A DNA stretch of 64,000 bases from Halalkalicoccus subterraneus (GTDB lineage: Archaea > Halobacteriota > Halobacteria > Halobacteriales > Halalkalicoccaceae). Below the pieces are notes generated by a model. The model saw nothing but the letters and a program-made list of their open reading frames with translations. It was not told where the DNA came from and searched no databases. The position numbers and the translations under genes are program-made. Positions 26,552 through 35,776 of this stretch are shown here, one piece after another (the first letter of the stretch is position 1; each line of letters starts with the position of its first letter). Location: positions 62,001 to 126,000 of the forward strand of contig NZ_RDQG01000006.1 in assembly GCF_003697815.1 (NCBI RefSeq), in the 5' to 3' direction.

Positions 26552-28456
26552 TCATGAGCGACTATCCCCGACGATTTCGGTCGTTCCGACGGATTTCGCG
26601 AGCCCGTCGGGGACGGTCACGTCGAACTCCGTTCGATCCCCGACGTAGGACAGACAGAGTCCGGTCGCGACTGCGTTTCGTGGCCCGGTCGTGCTGCGGA
26701 TGTTCCCGCGCCCGCAGACGATGCCGTACTCGGCGAGCGCATCCGAGATCATCTCCGGGATCTCGAAGTCCAATGCCGACCGACCGACCATCACGACAAA
26801 GGAGTGGTATCGCGTGCTCTCCGTCGGCGAGATCCGTCGGAGTGCGCGCTTGGCGTTCGTGACGAACACCTTCTCTTTGGCCTGGCGTCTGGTCCGTCGA
26901 ACCGTCTCGACGGACTCGTCGAGACCGACCGGTTCCAGTGAACCGTCGTCCTTGAGGAGGACGACCCGTCCGAACGTCTCCGAATCGACCGCCTCATCGA
27001 GAAACGTGACCGTGCCGTCCTCGTGGCGGATACTGAACAGCGTCTCCACCTTCGCGACGGGATATTTCTTGAGCCCTTCGGCGAGTTCCCGATCGACCCC
27101 GAGCTCCGAGGCGATCAGCATCGTCACCATATCGCCCGCCCCGGCCAGATGGGTCGACGTGATCTCGTTCGTCTCGTTGATGTACGCCGCATCGGTCGAG
27201 CCCCCGCCCATATCCAGAATGGCAAAGGGGACGTCCGTTCCCGGCGTCGTGAGCGACCCCAGGATCGCCATGTTCGCCTCGATACCCTGAATGGTGACCG
27301 CCGTTTCCAACCGGTCTTCGACCTCGTCGGCGATCTGTTGCATGGGAAGCTCGCTCGTTTTGACCATCGCCGCCAGCCCAACGGCGGTCTCCATGCTGTG
27401 TTCGCTCGCGACCGAACCCTCGACTTTCTGTGGGACGAGCGTATCGACCGCCATGATGTCCCGAATGTTGATCTCCGAGAGTTCCTGGCCGGTCACCTCA
27501 CCCATCTGTTCGCGCGCCCGGCTCAGCATCCCGCCGATGTTCGAGCCCCGCTCGCCCCTGATGTCCGCGATCGGCCAGTGTTCCTCGACGTGGGCCATGA
27601 TCTCGTCGGCACCCTGATCGATATCAATCGACACCGAATTGCCTCCTTCACCGATGACGGTCAGCGAGCCTGCCGGGATCGTCCGCTCTTCGACGTCACC
27701 AGCCGGTGTTTTGATGACGACCGCGGATTTGTTCCCGACGAGGGCCCGCGAGACGGGGATGATCTTCTGGGTTTCCTCGGATGAGAGCTCGAACAGCGTC
27801 GCAAGACCGTAGGGGTTCGAGAGCTGGTCGATCGTCTGTCCCGAGCCGCCCGTCGCGACCTCGACGGCGGCCGGTTGCCCGCGGGGGATCTCCTCGATCT
27901 TGCCGACTTCATCGACGATGGGGATCTCCCGGTCAATGCGGTTGTTGATCAGGACCGCGTCGTCCTTCTGGACGATCGCTCCCTGAATGTCGATCCCCTG
28001 CTCGACCCACTCGTTGATCGTCCCTGCGGCGTCCGCGAAGTCGACTGTCGCCGGCACGACGACGATGACCGACGGTTCGTCCGTGAGTGTGTCGCGATCC
28101 GTGGTTATCTCCACGACCGTCCCGGTTCCGAGCCCGGCTCCGCCCGGTGTCGATGGATCGTGGCCGATCATCGTCGATTCCGTGATCACGGTCTCGGTAA
28201 TCGTCTCCATCGCGACGTCCCCGATAACCGGTGCGGCTTCGTTGAGGAGGATCCGGTCGATCTCGTCGACCGAAATGCCTGCCGTCTCGGCCGCCCGTTC
28301 GAGGGCATTTACGACCCCCGGAACGTTCTTTACGGTCCCTTTCAGCCCGGTTGTTCGAAAGAGGCTGGTCGCGACGAACTCGTAGCCGTCGTTGTTCCGA
28401 ACCAGTGCGACCTCGGTGCTCGAATTGCCAATATCTACGCCTGCGATATACTCCAT
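26552..28456 (-). CDS. ddrA: Diol/glycerol dehydratase reactivase, large subunit
   Basis: 634 residues, near the 610 of bacterial DdrA/PduG. An actin-like ATPase: AGVDIGNSSTEVAL at 5-18 (phosphate 1), ILDMGGGSTDAAYI near 415 (phosphate 2), and a swivel domain between. TMIGHDPSTPGG and RGNIRSTTGPRNAVATG are family-specific. Uses ATP to exchange bound cyanocobalamin-like forms for intact adenosylcobalamin. Follows the small dehydratase gene by 80 bases. Confidence 0.95.
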   Translation of the reverse strand: MEYIAGVDIGNSSTEVALVRNNDGYEFVATSLFRTTGLKGTVKNVPGVVNALERAAETAGISVDEIDRILLNEAAPVIGDVAMETITETVITESTMIGHDPSTPGGAGLGTGTVVEITTDRDTLTDEPSVIVVVPATVDFADAAGTINEWVEQGIDIQGAIVQKDDAVLINNRIDREIPIVDEVGKIEEIPRGQPAAVEVATGGSGQTIDQLSNPYGLATLFELSSEETQKIIPVSRALVGNKSAVVIKTPAGDVEERTIPAGSLTVIGEGGNSVSIDIDQGADEIMAHVEEHWPIADIRGERGSNIGGMLSRAREQMGEVTGQELSEINIRDIMAVDTLVPQKVEGSVASEHSMETAVGLAAMVKTSELPMQQIADEVEDRLETAVTIQGIEANMAILGSLTTPGTDVPFAILDMGGGSTDAAYINETNEITSTHLAGAGDMVTMLIASELGVDRELAEGLKKYPVAKVETLFSIRHEDGTVTFLDEAVDSETFGRVVLLKDDGSLEPVGLDESVETVRRTRRQAKEKVFVTNAKRALRRISPTESTRYHSFVVMVGRSALDFEIPEMISDALAEYGIVCGRGNIRSTTGPRNAVATGLCLSYVGDRTEFDVTVPDGLAKSVGTTEIVGDSRS

Positions 28457-28536
28457 GTTCTCTCTGATTAGGTCCCGGTCGTGCTCCGCCCTGATAATTC
28501 GTTCCCGTCCCTGTGCGCCGTCGATCGCGGTCGGGT

Positions 28537-28941
28537 TCAGACGACGCCGCGCTTTTCGTACACCTCGATCGCCTCTCGAACCAGCGCGGCGTTGATCTGG
28601 GCGTCGTACTCGGTTTCGAGTTCGTCGGCCATCCCTTCGAGCGTCTCCTTGTCCGCCCCACTGGGTCGCAGTGCGTTGTAGATCTCGAGAATCCGCTCGT
28701 CGGGAATCGCCGTCAGCTCGGCCGCTCGGCGGAAGTTTTCCGCGAGCTGTGGCCGTCCTTCCTGTTCGGCTACTTGTGCTTGCTTTTCGAGGGTGTCCGG
28801 TGAAATCGCGATGTCGTCGCCGTCGATATCGCCGTCGACGACCGCATCGAGCGTGATCTCCGAAAGCGCCGTTCCGTTCGGCGTTTCGACCTGTTCCGGG
28901 TTGTCGGACAGCGGGTATTCGATCTCGTCTGAGTTGCTCAT
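28537..28941 (-). CDS. pduE: Diol/glycerol dehydratase, small subunit
   Basis: 134 residues. RAAELTAIPDERILEIYNAL is the family core, with ISPDTLEKQA before and REAIEVYEKRG after. Compared with about 173 residues for Klebsiella/Salmonella PduE, the first 30 or so are missing: it begins directly at the YPL...NPEQ segment. That missing extension is the part that affects solubility and microcompartment packing in bacteria. Nine bases after the medium subunit. Confidence 0.93.
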   Translation of the reverse strand: MSNSDEIEYPLSDNPEQVETPNGTALSEITLDAVVDGDIDGDDIAISPDTLEKQAQVAEQEGRPQLAENFRRAAELTAIPDERILEIYNALRPSGADKETLEGMADELETEYDAQINAALVREAIEVYEKRGVV

Positions 28942-28950
28942 TGGTGGTAG

Positions 28951-29523
28951 TTAGTTGAAGTCGACGTCTATTTCGATCTGGCCGCGCTCCTCATCGAGAC
29001 ACTGCGTCTCTTTGATGTGCCAGATCGCGGCCATCGCCTGGAACTTCGGTCGCGTCATCGGGTCGTTTTCGACTGTTACCGGTGCGGGGCTCTCCCCTTT
29101 CGCGTACCGGGCGGCGTTTCGCCCGATCGCACGGAACGTTTCGGGGACCAGTAGCGGCCCTTGGGGAAACAGCTCCAGGTTGTCGAGCTGCAACAGATCC
29201 TCCTGGTGGATGAGCGTGGTCCCTCTCGATTGTATCGCAATACTGATTCCCGACCCGCTGAGATTCGAGGAGACGAGTCCCATCCGCCCCAGATCGACGG
29301 TGTCGTAGACCCGGACGACGCGCATCGAGGCGCCTTCCTCTTCGATCCCGGCCATCACTTCGCGAATGATCTCCGCGTGGGAGACGCCCGAAAGCGTTTC
29401 CGTACTGATCTCGCCAAAGCCCGGGCTCAGGGCGATGACGACCTCGTCGGGGGCCGTCCCCTTCTCGGCCGGGCCGGTGTCCTCGAATGTGACCGTTCGT
29501 TCTCGCTGTGTCGCTTGACTCAT
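28951..29523 (-). CDS. pduD: Diol/glycerol dehydratase, medium subunit
   Basis: 190 residues against about 224 for PduD. Core features: DEVVIALSPGFGE, IREVMAGIEEEG, LSGSGISIAIQSRGTTLIHQ, LELFPQGPLL and IGRNAARYAKGESP, which build the cobalamin-binding face. The amphipathic N-terminal encapsulation helix of PduD (a KLLRQIIEDVLSEM-type sequence) is absent; residues 1-18 are polar. Separated by 90 bases from the large subunit. Confidence 0.94.
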   Translation of the reverse strand: MSQATQRERTVTFEDTGPAEKGTAPDEVVIALSPGFGEISTETLSGVSHAEIIREVMAGIEEEGASMRVVRVYDTVDLGRMGLVSSNLSGSGISIAIQSRGTTLIHQEDLLQLDNLELFPQGPLLVPETFRAIGRNAARYAKGESPAPVTVENDPMTRPKFQAMAAIWHIKETQCLDEERGQIEIDVDFN

Positions 29524-29613
29524 GGTATTGACTGTCCTCCGTTTCGTCCTCGCGCTCGTTCGTGCTCGGCTACCGGTTCCCGACGCTCGCCGTGGAGAGT
29601 GCTAGGAGCCATG

Positions 29614-31335
29614 TTAGACGTCCTTTGGATCGACGGCGTGTCGGTAGTTCTTGATCTCCTCCCAGCGCTCCTCGCTCATCCGGTAGCCGGTTCCGGGGCC
29701 CTCGTAGTCGTTCGGGTTATTCACCGCGCTCACGACGTTGAACTCCTCGTCGAGGATCGCCGACGTATGGAGGTAATCGCCAGAGACGCGCGATTTGAGC
29801 ACGCCGAGAATGTTCTCCGCGATCTCCTCGAACCCGCGCTCGACCAGGATGGTGACGATATCGGCGCCGGTGACTTCGCGCTCCATCATCTCCTGTGCGG
29901 CGTCGATGTCCTGTGCCTGGTTCCGATCCGGCATGTCGTCGCTGCCGTCGGCGTACGTCGCAGCCTCGACCTCCTCGTCGGTGATCGGCGGGAAGCCCAG
30001 TTCCTCGAAGACCGCCTGGAGGGCTTTGACCGCCCGGTTGCGATACTTGATGACCTCCTCCTCTTCGACGTCTTTGGTCCCGCCGTCGACCTTGAAGTCC
30101 CGTTGTATGAGGTTGTAGTCGTCGAAATCCGACGAATCGAACGTCGAGCCGGCGAACATGTCGTCGTAGTTCGGTACGGCGCTGTACCCCGAGAAGATGA
30201 AGTCGGTCCCGGGGAACATCTGGGGGATCATGTGGGCCGTCCGGCGCGTCTCCGAGTGCGTAAACGTCTGGTCGTTCCCGGAGGCCATCTCCAAGTCGAC
30301 CATCCCAGCGATGAGGTTCTCCGCGAGGATACACCGCAGCCCGGAGGGAACCGCCGCCGGGATCGCGACGGTGCTGATCGATCCGTTCTGGAGCCCTTGG
30401 ACGCCACAGCCCTTCGTCACCAGCACGCATTTCGTCTCCAGATACAGCATGGATTTGCCCTCCGCTTGGCCCATGTTCACCTCGGAGCCCGATCCCGAGG
30501 TGAATCGCATCTTCACCCCTCGCGAGGCGTAGCCGGAGGCGAGAAACGCCTTCGAGTACGGGGTGTCGTCGCCGTCTTTGAACACGTCCTCGGTGCCGTA
30601 CACGGAGACCGTCTCGGCGTAACTGGTCATCCCGCGCATTCCCAGTTCGAGTTCGGTCGCCTCCTCAACGGCACACTGCGTCAGAACGCCGCCCCTGCCA
30701 CATTGGGTCCCGATCAACAGCGAGAGCGCGTTGAACGGTGCGATGCGTGTGATCCCGACCGTCGTCTCGGCTTCGTCGAATCCCCGAAGGGCGGATTCGG
30801 CCGCATCGGCCACCAGCTGTGCGGGATGATCCTTTACGCTCGTGACGTGACACTGGTTTCCAGGGTTTTTGCGAGTGCGCACCTTCTGGAGCGCCATCAT
30901 CATCTCCACCGTGTTCATCTGGTTGACGACCTCGGTGAGCTTCGCCGGCGTCATCCCGGTCGCGAGCCGCTTGATCTCCTCGCGCGGGACGTTGATGTCC
31001 GCAAGCATATGTGCGAACTCCACCGAGTCGAGCTCGAGTGCCTCGTCGGCTACCTCCGGATCGATCGCGTAGTCCGCGATGAACTGGTCGACGAAATCGA
31101 ACTCTTCGCGCTCGATGCCGTCCATCTCGACGATCGTTCCGTCCTCAACCGTTATCGAGGGATCCGGATCGTCAGGAGATTCCATCGCGACGAACCCGAC
31201 CTCCGGCCACTCCTCGACGATTCCGTCTTTGTTGACGGGTCGGTTATCGAGGGTCTCGAACCGCTTGGACCGCTTCCGTTCGACATTGTCGGTCGCTTGC
31301 GACGCGTCCTCGGAGTTTGGTTCCTTGTTAGCCAT
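29614..31335 (-). CDS. pduC: Adenosylcobalamin-dependent diol/glycerol dehydratase, large subunit
   Basis: 573 residues, 554 in Klebsiella PduC. Nearly every core block is kept: QCHVTSVKDHP with His163 (PduC His143), RGFDEAETT with Glu190 (PduC Glu170), GRGGVLTQCAVEEATELELG, SRGVKMRFTSGSGSEVNMG, SNDQ-type ASGNDQTFTHSE, and PGTDFIFSGYSAVPNYD. A TIM barrel that turns 1,2-propanediol to propanal or glycerol to 3-hydroxypropanal. First gene of the operon. Whether glycerol, abundant in brines, or propanediol is the true substrate cannot be read from the sequence. Confidence 0.97.
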   Translation of the reverse strand: MANKEPNSEDASQATDNVERKRSKRFETLDNRPVNKDGIVEEWPEVGFVAMESPDDPDPSITVEDGTIVEMDGIEREEFDFVDQFIADYAIDPEVADEALELDSVEFAHMLADINVPREEIKRLATGMTPAKLTEVVNQMNTVEMMMALQKVRTRKNPGNQCHVTSVKDHPAQLVADAAESALRGFDEAETTVGITRIAPFNALSLLIGTQCGRGGVLTQCAVEEATELELGMRGMTSYAETVSVYGTEDVFKDGDDTPYSKAFLASGYASRGVKMRFTSGSGSEVNMGQAEGKSMLYLETKCVLVTKGCGVQGLQNGSISTVAIPAAVPSGLRCILAENLIAGMVDLEMASGNDQTFTHSETRRTAHMIPQMFPGTDFIFSGYSAVPNYDDMFAGSTFDSSDFDDYNLIQRDFKVDGGTKDVEEEEVIKYRNRAVKALQAVFEELGFPPITDEEVEAATYADGSDDMPDRNQAQDIDAAQEMMEREVTGADIVTILVERGFEEIAENILGVLKSRVSGDYLHTSAILDEEFNVVSAVNNPNDYEGPGTGYRMSEERWEEIKNYRHAVDPKDV

Positions 31336-31373
31336 TACCGATTCACTGCTTGGCGTCCACCGTAATAGGTTTA

Positions 31374-31379
31374 CTTATA
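31374..31379 (-). promoter_or_regulatory. TATA box of the dehydratase operon
   Basis: On the minus strand GAATATAAGTAAACC places TATAAG about 40 bases before ATG 31335, predicting transcription start near 31352 and a leader of about 16 bases. The surrounding DNA is markedly A+T-rich relative to the gene. Confidence 0.6.
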
Positions 31380-31388
31380 TTCAAAATT

Positions 31389-31409
31389 ATAGGCGATGAT
31401 ACTGCCTAT
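31389..31409. promoter_or_regulatory. Inverted repeat upstream of the dehydratase TATA box
   Basis: ATAGGC-(9 bases)-GCCTAT, a perfect six-base inverted repeat ten bases upstream of the TATA box. The position suits an activator site. No regulator gene for it was recognised in the window. Confidence 0.4.
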
Positions 31410-31731
31410 CCAACCAACAAATTTGGCTGCTAGACGCTAGAAACACACATTTGGTTGCAGTAGGACAACTGTACTTTCATCGGTTCGCTGAAAACATTAC
31501 CTCACTACTATCTCAGTTTATCCGTACGGGCACGCTCCCTCTGTGGCCGATGACTCCCCTGTGGCTCGTGGGTTCTACAAACCGAATCGGTCACTACTAA
31601 CGATTCTGGCTCTGGGACTCCGTTTTCATCCTTCACTCCACTTGATCGACCGACCCCTCGATCGGATCGTCCGTTATCCGTGTCGGTTCACTTCGGACTA
31701 CTCGACTCGGTGACGGACTGATGACAGTCGT
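31410..31731. other. Intergenic region between two minus-strand genes
   Basis: About 320 bases with no supported gene. It lies between the dehydratase promoter and the stop of the CBS-domain gene, which is transcribed toward it. No repeat or RNA signature seen. Confidence 0.4.
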
Positions 31732-32808
31732 TCACGCTGTCGAATCGTCCGCGGCCTCATCGAGTGGGTCCTCGAGTTCGCCGACGACGGCTTCCATCGC
31801 GTCCGTGGCGGTCACCAGTCCGACGAGATCATCCTCCTCGGAGCGAACGAGTGCGAGCTCCTGGTGTTCCTCCTGGAATCGATCGATGACGTCGCTGACG
31901 GTCGTCTCTTCGGAGACGGTCAACGGTGGCGCAGCGATATCCTCGATGGTCTTCTCTCCCGCTTGGAGGGCATCGATCTCGTCGAGGACCGCCGAAACGT
32001 AGACGATCCCGCGGAAGTCGTCGGGATCCTCACCGATCAGCGGATACCGATTGTGCAGCGACCCCGAGAGCCGTTCGAGGTTCTCCGAGAGGGGCAGGTC
32101 CGTCGAGAGGAACACGATCTCCTCCCGGTCGACCATGATGTCGCTGACGGTCATCCGCCCGACTGCGAGCGCACCGAGGACCTCCTCGTAGCGTTCGTCG
32201 TCGAGGTTGCCCTCCGCGAGCAGCCTCTCCATTCGATGGCGGAGATCGGCCCGGCTCTCGATGACGTCCTGTTCGGTTTCGAGCCACGCGCCGGTCATCT
32301 CGACCCCGAACAGTCCGAGCGTCCCCTTCGCGACCCAGTCGCCAAAGCGGATCAGCGGGGCGATCGAGCGCGCGAACCAGTACAGCGGGCGCGCGCCGTA
32401 TCGACAGACCTGTCGCGAGCGCTCGACGCCCAGATACGTTGGGGTCTGCTCGCCGTGGGTCAGATGGATCATGTTGATGATAAAGAACGCGAGCAGCGAG
32501 GCGGCCCCGACCGAGGCAAGCGTGGTGTTCGCGAAGATCGGCTCCAGCAGTGCCGCCAGCCCGGGTTCTGCGATGATCCCCAGCGCAATACTGGTGCCCG
32601 AAATCCAGATCTGACAGGTCGTCAGGTACAGTTCGAGGTCGTCGGTCATGTCCCAGGCCCGTTGGAGTGCTGGGTCACCTCCGACGAACTCCTCTTCGGT
32701 GAACTGGCGTGCGCGGGTCAGCCCGAACTCGGTGGCGACGAAGAATGCGTTCGCGACGATGAGGAGCGCACCGGCGAGGAGTCTAGCAGCGATCTCTAGA
32801 GTAACCAT
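31732..32808 (-). CDS. DUF21/CNNM-CBS membrane protein (hemolysin C/CorC-like)
   Basis: 358 residues: a DUF21/CNNM membrane domain (1-165, four helices, with NAFFVATEFGLTRAR), a linker, then a CBS pair at about 205-330 (MTVSDIMVDREEIVFLS; TVSEETTVSDVIDRFQEEHQ, quoted as TVSDVIDRFQEEH). The CorC acidic C-terminal domain is missing; the tail is only acidic. Family members affect Mg2+ or Na+ movement. The usual PxxHGE motif of these proteins is visible as HLTHGEQTPTYLG. Confidence 0.86.
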   Translation of the reverse strand: MVTLEIAARLLAGALLIVANAFFVATEFGLTRARQFTEEEFVGGDPALQRAWDMTDDLELYLTTCQIWISGTSIALGIIAEPGLAALLEPIFANTTLASVGAASLLAFFIINMIHLTHGEQTPTYLGVERSRQVCRYGARPLYWFARSIAPLIRFGDWVAKGTLGLFGVEMTGAWLETEQDVIESRADLRHRMERLLAEGNLDDERYEEVLGALAVGRMTVSDIMVDREEIVFLSTDLPLSENLERLSGSLHNRYPLIGEDPDDFRGIVYVSAVLDEIDALQAGEKTIEDIAAPPLTVSEETTVSDVIDRFQEEHQELALVRSEEDDLVGLVTATDAMEAVVGELEDPLDEAADDSTA

Positions 32809-32931
32809 TCGATCGGATCGTGACGACCGAGACTCAAAGGGAATTCGATGAACAGGGAGTACCCGCGGATACTGCCCGTTTCGTAGGGATCCCGTATCCG
32901 GTCTTACCCGAGGGTGGCTGTCGGGACGGAC

Positions 32932-33345
32932 TCAGATCACGAGGACAGGGGTATCGGTGAGGCGGATCACGCGATCGGTGACACTGCCCAGTAACGTCTC
33001 CTTGAGACGGCTGCGATCACGCTTTCGCATGACGATCACGTCGATGTCGTGGGTCTCGTCGTACTCGAGGATCGCCTCGTCCGGAACGCCCTGGATGGTC
33101 TCCGTTTCGACCGTGATCGCGCGCTCGCGTGCGGCCTCGGCGAACCGCTCGACCGCCTTCGTCGCTTCGCTTTCCAACGTATCGACCACCTCGCCGCCGA
33201 GGTTCGTCACGCTGTCGCGGTTGGTGTCGGCGACCGACAGGATCGTGATCGTCGCTCCGTGCTGTGCTGCGAGCTCGTAGATTGGCTCGTATCGTTCGTC
33301 GGGCGTCGCGTCGGTCGAGACGGGCAACAACACGTGATCATACAT
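32932..33345 (-). CDS. Universal stress protein, UspA family
   Basis: 137 residues, one Usp domain: YDHVLLPVSTDATPDE at the start and LLGSVTDRVIRLTDTPVLVI at the end. The ATP-binding signature G-x2-G-x9-G-S/T is degenerate: the first two Gly positions read KRDRS, with only the final GS kept. Nucleotide binding may be lost or altered. A single-gene unit. Confidence 0.88.
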   Translation of the reverse strand: MYDHVLLPVSTDATPDERYEPIYELAAQHGATITILSVADTNRDSVTNLGGEVVDTLESEATKAVERFAEAARERAITVETETIQGVPDEAILEYDETHDIDVIVMRKRDRSRLKETLLGSVTDRVIRLTDTPVLVI

Positions 33346-33445
33346 ACGTCTCCGTAGCGCTCGAAGACGTATAGGTCTGGATGTGCGATTCGGGGTCTCG
33401 ACTATTCTTGTCGACCGGCCCGACCTCCGACGAGAGGACCGGGAT

Positions 33446-34501
33446 TCAGTCGGTCGTCGGCCGCCAGCCCCGAAGATACGCGGTACAGATACCCCCAGCG
33501 ATCGCGCCGAACGGGAGGGAGACGGTTCGAACGACGAGGACCGCCGCGGTCGCAGCGGTCGCGGTGGCGCCGGTCACGACGACGAGCGCACCGCCCAGCA
33601 GGAGATCGTACGCCCCCAGACTCCCCGGGATCGGCACGACGCTCGCGATCTGTGGGAGCGGCACGATCACGAGGATCGGGAGGAACGCAACGGGAGCGCC
33701 GACGCCGGCGATCGCCACCCAGAGGGCCGCCGCCGTCAGCAGTTGCTCGATCACGCCGCCGAGGACGATGAGGGCGAGCAACTCCGGGCTTCCGCGAAAC
33801 TCGACGACCCGCTCCCAGTACCGCTCGACGGCCGCGACCACGACCGCTCGGTCGTGCGGTTGGTCCCGGTACAGCCCGGAGATCCGCGTGATGAGCGGTG
33901 CGCCTACCGTGACGATCCCCCGCGAGAGGTGCTCTCGCGAGAGCAAGACGACCCCGCCGACCACGAACACGCCGGCGATCGAGACCCCGAGCGTCGAGAG
34001 CAACCCGGACGCGTCCGGCGTCCCGAAGAGGACGATCAGTCCGAGCAGACCCGAAAGCGTCAACTGGGCCGCCGATTTCACGTACTTCGCCACCGACCGG
34101 ACGCCGAGCGCCTCGGAGTAGCCCGTGTTCGTCGAGACGCTGATGAACCGGGCCATGATCGGCTCGGAGCTCACCGGCCCGGCCGGGCTGAGGATGTCGA
34201 AGAAATCGCCGGCGAGCGCGAACTGCGCGCTTCGGGCCCCCGATAGCCCGCCGTTCAGCGGCGCCAACGAGGCCCACACGCCGATCCCGTCCGCGAGCCC
34301 CTCCAGGACGACGAGCACGATCACGAGCGCGAGCGCCCACGGCGCGACCGCCAGCGCGCGATCGAGCACGGTGTCGGCGCCGACGGTGTAGAGATAGCCA
34401 CCGAAAACCGCTAGCCCGGCGGCGACGCCGACGAGAAACCGCAGCGAGCGTCTCACGGCTTGCGGTTCGCTTCGGCCGAAGAAAAACGTGCCGAAGGACA
34501 C
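33446..34501 (-). CDS. Flippase-like UPF0104 / LPG-synthase-TM membrane protein
   Basis: 351 residues, about eight helices. It has LSPAGPVSSEPIMARF (the family's P-x-G...E-P element) and VPIPGSLGAYDLLL near the C-terminus (PxPGxxGxxE position, with Asp in place of Glu). Same family as 11306-12325. Possible lipid or lipid-sugar translocase. Divergent from a GT4 gene at 34634. Confidence 0.83.
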   Translation of the reverse strand: MSFGTFFFGRSEPQAVRRSLRFLVGVAAGLAVFGGYLYTVGADTVLDRALAVAPWALALVIVLVVLEGLADGIGVWASLAPLNGGLSGARSAQFALAGDFFDILSPAGPVSSEPIMARFISVSTNTGYSEALGVRSVAKYVKSAAQLTLSGLLGLIVLFGTPDASGLLSTLGVSIAGVFVVGGVVLLSREHLSRGIVTVGAPLITRISGLYRDQPHDRAVVVAAVERYWERVVEFRGSPELLALIVLGGVIEQLLTAAALWVAIAGVGAPVAFLPILVIVPLPQIASVVPIPGSLGAYDLLLGGALVVVTGATATAATAAVLVVRTVSLPFGAIAGGICTAYLRGWRPTTD

Positions 34502-34633
34502 GAACCGGCTCTCCGGCTGGTCCCCGTCGAGCCCGCGACGGTCGACGCGAAAGAGCTATGCGGGTTTCCCCGCGAGTTCGCCCCAGCCGGACGGGAGCCG
34601 TTCGACCCGTTGTTTCCCTTCGGTGCCCGACCC

Positions 34634-35749
34634 ATGCATGTTCTCGCGCTGTTCAGCCACATCGGCCACACGACGATCGCCTACGACCTCACCGAGCGCC
34701 TCGCAACGGCGACGGACGCGACCGTCACGGCCGTCTCCGTTTTCGACCGCTCGCGCGAGTCGATCGACGTGCCGATCGACGACGCCGTTACCGTCGTCGC
34801 CCTCGGCGCGCGCTCGCGGGTCGACCCGCGGGCAGTCGCCTGCCTGCGCGTGCTGCTCGCGAGCGGCCGCTACGACGTCCTCCACACCCACCACAACTTC
34901 GTCGGCTCGCTGGGTCGCCTCCTCGCCCCGCGCGACCTCGCGATCGTCGACACCGAACACGCCGACCACCGCGCGCACTACTCGCTCGCCCAGAACCTGG
35001 TGAACGCACCGACGCTGCCCCGGGCTGACCGCGTCGTCGCGAACTCCGAGCAGACCCTCCGGTCGTTCTATCGTGCGGAGCGATGGTTGCTCCGCGATGA
35101 GCGCCTCAGGGTAATCTACAACGGTATCGATACCGACCGGATCGACCGCGCGCTCGTCACCTCGGCGACCCCCTTCGCGATCGACGGCCGGCGAATCGTG
35201 ACGGTTGGCCGGCTGATCGGGACGAAAGACCAAGCGACGCTCCTGCGTGCGTTCGCCGCGCTTTCCGCCCGCCAGCCGGACGTGCGCCTGACGATCGTCG
35301 GCGACGGCCCACTGAGAACGCGCCTCGAAGCGCTCGCGGCGGACCTCTCGATCAGCGAGCGCGTCGAGTTCACCGGCACGATCGAGCGCGAGGCCGTCTA
35401 TCGGATGCTGGCCGCAAGCGACGTCTTCACGCTCCCGTCGCGCTCCGAGGGGTTCTGCGTCGCGGCGGTCGAGGCGATGGCCTGTGGTCTCCCGGTCGTC
35501 GCAAGCGACATCCCCGTCCTCCACGAGGTGATCGGCCCGGTCGGAACGTTCGCCCCCGTGGGCGATGCGGCGGCATTCGCCGACCGGCTCAACAGCCTTC
35601 TCGTCGATGACGACGCTCGACGAACCGCCGCGACGCGCCTGCGAACGCGTGCCCGGACGCGGTTTCCGCTCGAACGAACCGTCGAGGAGTACTACGCCCT
35701 CTACGAGCAGCTGCTGGCCGAGCGCCGTGCCGCCGCGGCCTCGTCTTGA
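34634..35749 (+). CDS. Glycosyltransferase family 4
   Basis: 371 residues from ATG 34634 (MHVLALFSHIGH); the longer frame reads upstream into the promoter region. Acceptor half: DVLHTHHNFVGSLGRLL, VDTEHADH. Donor half: VIYNGIDTDRI, VTVGRLIGTKDQATLLRA, VGDGPLRTRLEAL, and SEGFCVAAVEAMACGLPVVA with the E-x7-E pair. Likely cytoplasmic glycan extension. It converges on the sulfatase-like gene at 35777. Confidence 0.9.
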   Translation: MHVLALFSHIGHTTIAYDLTERLATATDATVTAVSVFDRSRESIDVPIDDAVTVVALGARSRVDPRAVACLRVLLASGRYDVLHTHHNFVGSLGRLLAPRDLAIVDTEHADHRAHYSLAQNLVNAPTLPRADRVVANSEQTLRSFYRAERWLLRDERLRVIYNGIDTDRIDRALVTSATPFAIDGRRIVTVGRLIGTKDQATLLRAFAALSARQPDVRLTIVGDGPLRTRLEALAADLSISERVEFTGTIEREAVYRMLAASDVFTLPSRSEGFCVAAVEAMACGLPVVASDIPVLHEVIGPVGTFAPVGDAAAFADRLNSLLVDDDARRTAATRLRTRARTRFPLERTVEEYYALYEQLLAERRAAAASS

Positions 35750-35776
35750 TCCCTCTAACACGCGCGCCCGCGACCG

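Noticed and set aside
29161-31365. A 734-codon plus-strand frame opposite the dehydratase large and medium subunits
   Set aside because: It is antisense to strongly conserved genes and its protein is rich in Arg, His, Asp and Val as expected from reversed high-G+C codons.
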